NCBI GenBank assembly: GCA_903884235.1
Contig: CAISEB010000007.1
Location: 1-42,772, forward strand
From: an uncultured Pseudomonadota bacterium
Lineage (GTDB): Bacteria; Pseudomonadota; Gammaproteobacteria; Steroidobacterales; Steroidobacteraceae
Reading direction: 5' to 3'
Length of the DNA: 42,772 nt
The notes under the pieces were generated by a model. That model did not search any database, had not been told where the DNA came from, and saw only the letters and a list, made by a program, of their open reading frames with translations. The stretch's first letter is position 1, and the number at the start of each line of letters is the position of its first letter. Positions 37,292 through 42,772 of this stretch are shown one piece after another. Position numbers and translations under genes: made by a program.

Positions 37292-38572
37292 ATGGCCAAG
37301 AAGACCCCTGTCAGCAAGCGCAACGCCTTCTACGCCCAGTCCGGCGGCGTGACCGCCGTGATCAACGCCTCGGCCGCCGGGGTCATCGAGGCCTGCCGCA
37401 AGCACTCGAAGCACATCGGCACGCTGTACGCTGGCCGCCACGGCATCGTCGGCGCCCTGACCGAGGACCTGATCGACACCAGCCAGGAGAGCGCGGCGGC
37501 GGTGCGTGCGCTGCGCTACACGCCCGCCGGTGCGTTCGGATCCGCGCGCTACAAGCTGAAGGGCATCGAGCAGGACCGCGCGAAGTACGAGCGCCTGATC
37601 GAGGTGTTCCGGGCGCATGACATCGGCTACTTCTTCTACAACGGCGGCAACGACTCGATGGACACCGCCCTCAAGGTGTCGAAGATCGGCGAGGAGCTCG
37701 GCTACCCGATCACCTGCGTCGGCGTGCCGAAGACCGTGGACAACGACCTGCCGATCACGGACTGCTGCCCGGGGTTCGGGTCGGTCGCCAAGTACGTCGC
37801 GGTCTCGACGCGGGAGGCGGCGCTCGACGTCGAGTCGATGGCCCGCACCTCGACCAAGGTGTTCATCCTCGAGGTCATGGGTCGGCACGCCGGCTGGATC
37901 GCAGCGGCAGGCGGCCTCGCACAGCGCCGCAGCAGCGACGCGCCGCACGTGATCCTGTTCCCGGAAGTCACGTTCGACCAGGCGAAGTTCCTCGCCAAGG
38001 TGAAGGGCAGCGTCGAGAAGAACGGCTACTGCGTCGTGGTCGTCTCCGAGGGCGTCAAGGGCCCGGACGGCAAGTTCCTCGCCGAGGCCGGCACGACCGA
38101 TGCGTTCGGCCACGCGCAGCTGGGCGGCGCGGCCCCCGAGGTCGCGCGCATCGTCAAGGAGGGCCTCGGCTACAAGTACCACTGGGCGGTCGCCGACTAC
38201 CTGCAGCGTGCCGCGCGCCACATCGCCTCGAAGACCGACGTCGAGCAGGCCTACGCGGTGGGCCGCGCGGCGGTCGAGTTCGCGGTGAAGGGCCAGAATT
38301 CCGTGCTGCCGGTCATCAAGCGCACGTCGTCGAAGCCGTACCGCTGGAGGATCGAGTCGGCGCCGCTCGCCGCGGTCGCCAACATCGAGAAGAAGGTGCC
38401 GCCGTCGTTCATCACCGCCGACGGGTTCGGCATCACCGCCGCCTGCCGGCGCTACCTGCAGCCGCTGATCGCCGGCGAGGACTACCCGCCGTTCAAGGAC
38501 GGGCTGCCGGACTACGTGACGCTCAAGAAAGCCCCCGTCCGGCGCAAGCTCAAGACCGACTTCAAGGTATAA
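37292..38572 (+). CDS. pfp: Pyrophosphate-dependent 6-phosphofructokinase
   Basis: This enzyme reversibly phosphorylates fructose 6-phosphate with PPi instead of ATP. The 426-residue protein has the PPi-type nucleotide-site sequence GGNDS (118-122), where Asp121 replaces the glycine of ATP enzymes. It also has PKTVDND (146-152), with Lys147 in place of the ATP-type glycine, plus the substrate motif MGRHAGWIA. The ATG at 37292 was chosen; the open frame from 37001 would add about 97 non-family residues. hppA, which burns or makes PPi, follows 143 nt downstream in the same direction, and adk is divergent upstream. Relatives in methanotrophs also act on sedoheptulose 7-phosphate. Confidence 0.93.
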   Translation: MAKKTPVSKRNAFYAQSGGVTAVINASAAGVIEACRKHSKHIGTLYAGRHGIVGALTEDLIDTSQESAAAVRALRYTPAGAFGSARYKLKGIEQDRAKYERLIEVFRAHDIGYFFYNGGNDSMDTALKVSKIGEELGYPITCVGVPKTVDNDLPITDCCPGFGSVAKYVAVSTREAALDVESMARTSTKVFILEVMGRHAGWIAAAGGLAQRRSSDAPHVILFPEVTFDQAKFLAKVKGSVEKNGYCVVVVSEGVKGPDGKFLAEAGTTDAFGHAQLGGAAPEVARIVKEGLGYKYHWAVADYLQRAARHIASKTDVEQAYAVGRAAVEFAVKGQNSVLPVIKRTSSKPYRWRIESAPLAAVANIEKKVPPSFITADGFGITAACRRYLQPLIAGEDYPPFKDGLPDYVTLKKAPVRRKLKTDFKV

Positions 38573-38715
38573 TGCGCCGCCTTTCGAGGGGTGAGCCTGA
38601 AATATCCATTTGAATCAGCCTGTTAGCGCTATAGGCCAGCAGGGATTCGGGCGGCTGGCACGGGTAAAACATTCAAAACTGACGGTTTTTTGGTCTAGGA
38701 CCGGGGAGTAAACGC
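38573..38715 (+). promoter_or_regulatory. A/T-richer spacer between pfp and hppA
   Basis: This 143-nt spacer is visibly richer in A and T than the surrounding DNA, with runs such as AAAACATTCAAAA and TTTTTT near 38666-38692. A TATAGG hexamer preceded by TTTGAA at a short 15-nt spacing is the best promoter guess. A GGGGAG ribosome-binding site (38703-38708) lies just before the hppA ATG. No terminator with a convincing stem is seen, so read-through from pfp is possible. Confidence 0.35.
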
Positions 38716-40761
<2,046 letters not shown>

Positions 40762-40783
40762 CAGGCAGCCACCACGGCCACGG

Positions 40784-40809
40784 GAAAGGGCGCCTTCGGG
40801 CGCCTTTTT
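40784..40809 (+). terminator. Rho-independent terminator of hppA
   Basis: GGCGCC (40789-40794), a TTCG tetraloop and GGCGCC (40799-40804) are followed by five T residues. An A-run upstream of the stem pairs with the T tract. The C(UUCG)G loop is a particularly stable type. This is the only textbook terminator found in the window. Confidence 0.9.
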
Positions 40810-40999
40810 CTTTGGGGGATTGCGGCCCCCGGCGCCCAGATCGCGCGCCGCGCACGCGCGGGCACCTTCACCTGGCGATCGGCGCAGGGCCGGGTTCCCG
40901 GCGGCGTGCCGCGCGCACCGACCCGCCCCGCGCGGACCGACGCGCTCGCGCGGGAGGTGGTGGAGACGTGAGGCGCCGCCGTCGCGGGACGCCGCCGAC

Positions 41000-42283
41000 C
41001 TACATCGTCGCGACCATGGCCACGACGGTGACCGCCATCACCGCCGTCGCGAACCAACCAAGGCCGCGCAGTCGCACCGAGATGATGAAGCGGTCCATGA
41101 CGTCCTCGCGACGCGCGAGCAGCATCATGATCGCCATGATCGGCACGGCGATGACGCCGTTGATCTCGGCGCTCCACAGCAGGGCACGCATGGGATCCAG
41201 GTGCGTGAAGTTCAGGATCACGCCGCCCGCGGTCGCCACCGCGATGATGGCGTAGAACTCCAGCGCCTCGCGCATCTTCATGTCGAGTCCCAGCCGCCAG
41301 TCGAAGCTCTCGGAGACGGCGTAGGCGGCCGATCCGGCCAGCACCGGAACCGCAAGCATGCCCGTGCCGATGATGCCGAAGCTGAACAACGTGAAGGTGA
41401 CCGGGCCGCCGAGCGGCCGCAGCGCCTCGGCAGCCTGCGCGGAGGTCTGGATGTTCTCGATGCCGGCGACGTGCAGCGTGGCGGCCGTGCTCAGGATGAT
41501 GAAGAACGCGATCAGGTTCGAGAAGCCCATGCCGACGTAGGTGTCCCAGCGGATCCTGCGCAGGTGTTGGCGAACGACGTCGTCGCGATGCGGGCCCGTC
41601 GCATCCGGGATCGTCGCGCCAGGGAGCAGCCGCAGGTCCTCGGCTTCCTGCGCCGCCTGCCAGAAGAACAGGTACGGGCTGATCGTCGTCCCGAAGACCG
41701 CGACGATGACGGTGATGGTGTCATGGTCGAACGGCAGCCGCGGCAGGGCGATGTCGTGCAGGACCACCAGCCACGGGACGTGCACCGTGAACACCAGGGC
41801 GACGTAGGACAGCAGCGCCAGCGTCAGCCACTTCAGGTAGCGGACGTAGGACTGGTAGCGGAGCAACACCTGCAGCGCGAGGCAGAGCACGCCGAATCCG
41901 ACCGAATACAGATGCGACGATCCGCCGGCGAGCAGCCGCAGCGCTTCGCCCATCGCGGCGATGTCCGCCGCGATGTTGATCGTGTTGGCGATCAGGAGCA
42001 GGCCGACGATGCAGTACAGCACCGGCCGGGGGAATACCGCCTTGACGTTCGCCGCGAGCCCGCGCCCGCTGATGCAGCCGAGCCTGGCGCTGACCATCTG
42101 GATGCCGACCATCAGCGGGTACGTGACGAGCACGGTCCACAGCATGCTGTAGCCGAACTGGGCGCCGGCCTGCGAATAGGTGGCAATGCCGCTCGGATCG
42201 TCGTCGGCCGCGCCCGTGATGAGGCCGGGGCCGAGCTGCCTCACGCGGGGATGCGCCGCGAGGCGCTTGAGCAAGTTGACCAT
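41000..42283 (-). CDS. NRAMP-superfamily transporter with non-canonical metal site
   Basis: This is a polytopic membrane protein of 427 residues, with about eleven hydrophobic segments in NRAMP order. Helix 1 reads DDDPSGIATYSQAGAQFG where classical NRAMP manganese/iron carriers have DPGN. Helix 6 reads TTISPYLFFWQ where they have the MPH motif. The metal-ligand asparagine, methionine and histidine are therefore not present in their usual form. Databases often call such proteins Nramp family divalent metal transporters, but the substrate is not established. The ATG at 42283 has GGAG 11 nt upstream. A leader of about 300 nt with strong hairpins precedes it. No neighbouring gene on the left points to a substrate. 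Confidence 0.85.
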   Translation of the reverse strand: MVNLLKRLAAHPRVRQLGPGLITGAADDDPSGIATYSQAGAQFGYSMLWTVLVTYPLMVGIQMVSARLGCISGRGLAANVKAVFPRPVLYCIVGLLLIANTINIAADIAAMGEALRLLAGGSSHLYSVGFGVLCLALQVLLRYQSYVRYLKWLTLALLSYVALVFTVHVPWLVVLHDIALPRLPFDHDTITVIVAVFGTTISPYLFFWQAAQEAEDLRLLPGATIPDATGPHRDDVVRQHLRRIRWDTYVGMGFSNLIAFFIILSTAATLHVAGIENIQTSAQAAEALRPLGGPVTFTLFSFGIIGTGMLAVPVLAGSAAYAVSESFDWRLGLDMKMREALEFYAIIAVATAGGVILNFTHLDPMRALLWSAEINGVIAVPIMAIMMLLARREDVMDRFIISVRLRGLGWFATAVMAVTVVAMVATM

Positions 42284-42349
42284 CGCCGATCTCCGGAAAC
42301 CTGATCACGGCATCCGCTCGCGGGCACGAGACACGACCTTGCACGCGAT

Positions 42350-42386
42350 GACGCGATCCGGCGCGGGACGCGCGCCGGATCGCGTC
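42350..42386 (-). repeat. 16-bp perfect inverted repeat in the NRAMP-like leader
   Basis: Arms 42350-42365 and 42371-42386 are perfectly complementary over 16 bp, with a 5-nt loop. Three bases (42384-42386) are shared with a neighbouring 8-bp hairpin (42384-42391 with 42396-42403), so the two cannot both form completely. The repeat lies 67 nt before the start codon. No U tract follows on the minus strand. Confidence 0.7.
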
Positions 42387-42598
42387 GATCGGGCTCGATC
42401 GACGGCAAGGGGGAATCAGACCATCCAGTGAAGGCCCGGGCGGAAAGCCGGGCCAGGTGCGCTGCCGTGCGGGGCAGGACAGCGCTCGGCGCGAGGCGTG
42501 AGCGTTATCGAGCCGTCGTGCGGCTGCGTTCGATGCAGCGCTGACTACCCTTCAAACTACTGCCCACGGGGACGCCTCGTACTGCCAATGACGGCGCG

Positions 42599-42627
42599 AC
42601 GATAGCGGCGCCGTCCACGCAAGTAAA
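42599..42627 (-). promoter_or_regulatory. Candidate promoter of the NRAMP-like gene
   Basis: On the minus strand TTTACT (42622-42627) and TATCGT (42599-42604) are four-of-six matches to the -35 and -10 consensus with exactly 17 nt between them. Transcription would begin near 42592. Confidence 0.4.
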
Positions 42628-42687
42628 GCCGCCGATTGGCCTCGGGGTGCCGCGATCCGGTCGCCGCGGCCGGACGTCACGGCCGGC

Positions 42688-42710
42688 GGTGCGACTCCGT
42701 TCGTCGCACC
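42688..42710 (-). repeat. 8-bp inverted repeat near the right edge
   Basis: GGTGCGAC (42688-42695) and GTCGCACC (42703-42710) can pair around a 7-nt loop. There is no T tract on either side. It could belong to a gene beyond the window end; strand is not determined. Confidence 0.35.
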
Positions 42711-42772
42711 GGGCTGTTCCCGCGTCGCACCAGGCCGGGCGGCCAGCGGCAGGCACGGCATACTGGCGCCCA

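Larger units (their letters stand above)
42284..42772 (-). other. 489-nt gene-free region: structured leader of the NRAMP-like gene
   Basis: No convincing coding sequence was found here; the 83-codon frame at 42505-42756 shows no family features. On the minus strand a candidate promoter (42599-42627) would give a transcript of about 300 nt before the ATG. This leader contains an A/T-richer patch (42541-42590), a hairpin near 42432-42454, an 8-bp hairpin (42384-42403) and a 16-bp hairpin (42350-42386). It was compared by eye with the Mn (yybP-ykoY), Mg (M-box) and ykkC classes and not matched. A separate 8-bp hairpin lies at 42688-42710. Confidence 0.5.

Noticed and set aside
38681-38692. AAAAC/GTTTTTT as a terminator of pfp
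   Set aside because: The stem is only 5 A/T-rich pairs and too weak; it lies just before the hppA ribosome-binding site.
42541-42600. Mn (yybP-ykoY) or ykkC riboswitch before the NRAMP-like gene
   Set aside because: AGGGTAGTCAGC slightly resembles the GGGGAGUAGC core, but the second conserved loop of yybP-ykoY and the ykkC core motifs were not found.
42505-42756. 83-codon minus-strand frame upstream of the NRAMP-like gene
   Set aside because: No ribosome-binding site, no recognisable domain, and it covers the structured leader.

Overview
The window is GC-rich chromosomal DNA from a free-living gammaproteobacterium. The evidence is gene order rather than any single gene. The left third contains, in recognisable order, a 3' fragment of lppC/lpoA, sspB-petCBA, a DegS/AlgW protease, murA, ibaG, kdsD-kdsC-lptC-lptA-lptB-rpoN-hpf and rapZ, the neighbourhood known from E. 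coli and Pseudomonas. No phage, insertion sequence, CRISPR array, rRNA or tRNA gene was recognised. Nearly all the sequence is coding and intergenic gaps are short.

Layout. (1) 3-5106: lppC (partial) faces a leftward run petA-petB-petC-sspB-DUF938 methyltransferase. (2) 5290-8038: degS/algW faces murA and ibaG. (3) 8187-14415: a rightward operon for Kdo synthesis, LPS export, sigma-54, ribosome hibernation and RapZ. (4) 14367-20711: a patatin-like lipase, a periplasmic Bcp-type peroxiredoxin, then a leftward penicillin-acylase/MoxR/VWA set. (5) 20806-26521: leftward central-carbon operon tkt-gap-pgk-pyk. (6) 26655-29355: metK and ahcY, with an S-adenosylhomocysteine riboswitch between them. 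(7) 29423-32737: cpdA, rubredoxin, hemL and a CPBP membrane protease. (8) 32727-36379: leftward YIP1-like/mpl/LON-domain set and rightward rnd. (9) 36387-40761: adk, then PPi-dependent phosphofructokinase (pfp) and a proton-pumping pyrophosphatase (hppA). (10) 41000-42772: an NRAMP-superfamily transporter with unusual substrate-site motifs and a long structured leader.

How the genes work together. The lower glycolytic operon, PPi-PFK and H+-PPase suggest a cell that runs part of its glycolysis on pyrophosphate; adk lies alongside. metK makes SAM, and the riboswitch raises ahcY when the SAM by-product SAH accumulates. murA, mpl, kdsDC, lptCAB and the lppC fragment form an envelope-building set.

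Most of the window is ordinary housekeeping DNA. The items that merit a second look are mainly RNA-level or concern absent genes: the NRAMP leader, a three-way-junction-like fold ahead of adk, hairpins without a U tract at several gene ends, and the lack of ptsN, sspA and mla genes from otherwise conserved neighbourhoods. I did not find a clearly new multi-gene system.
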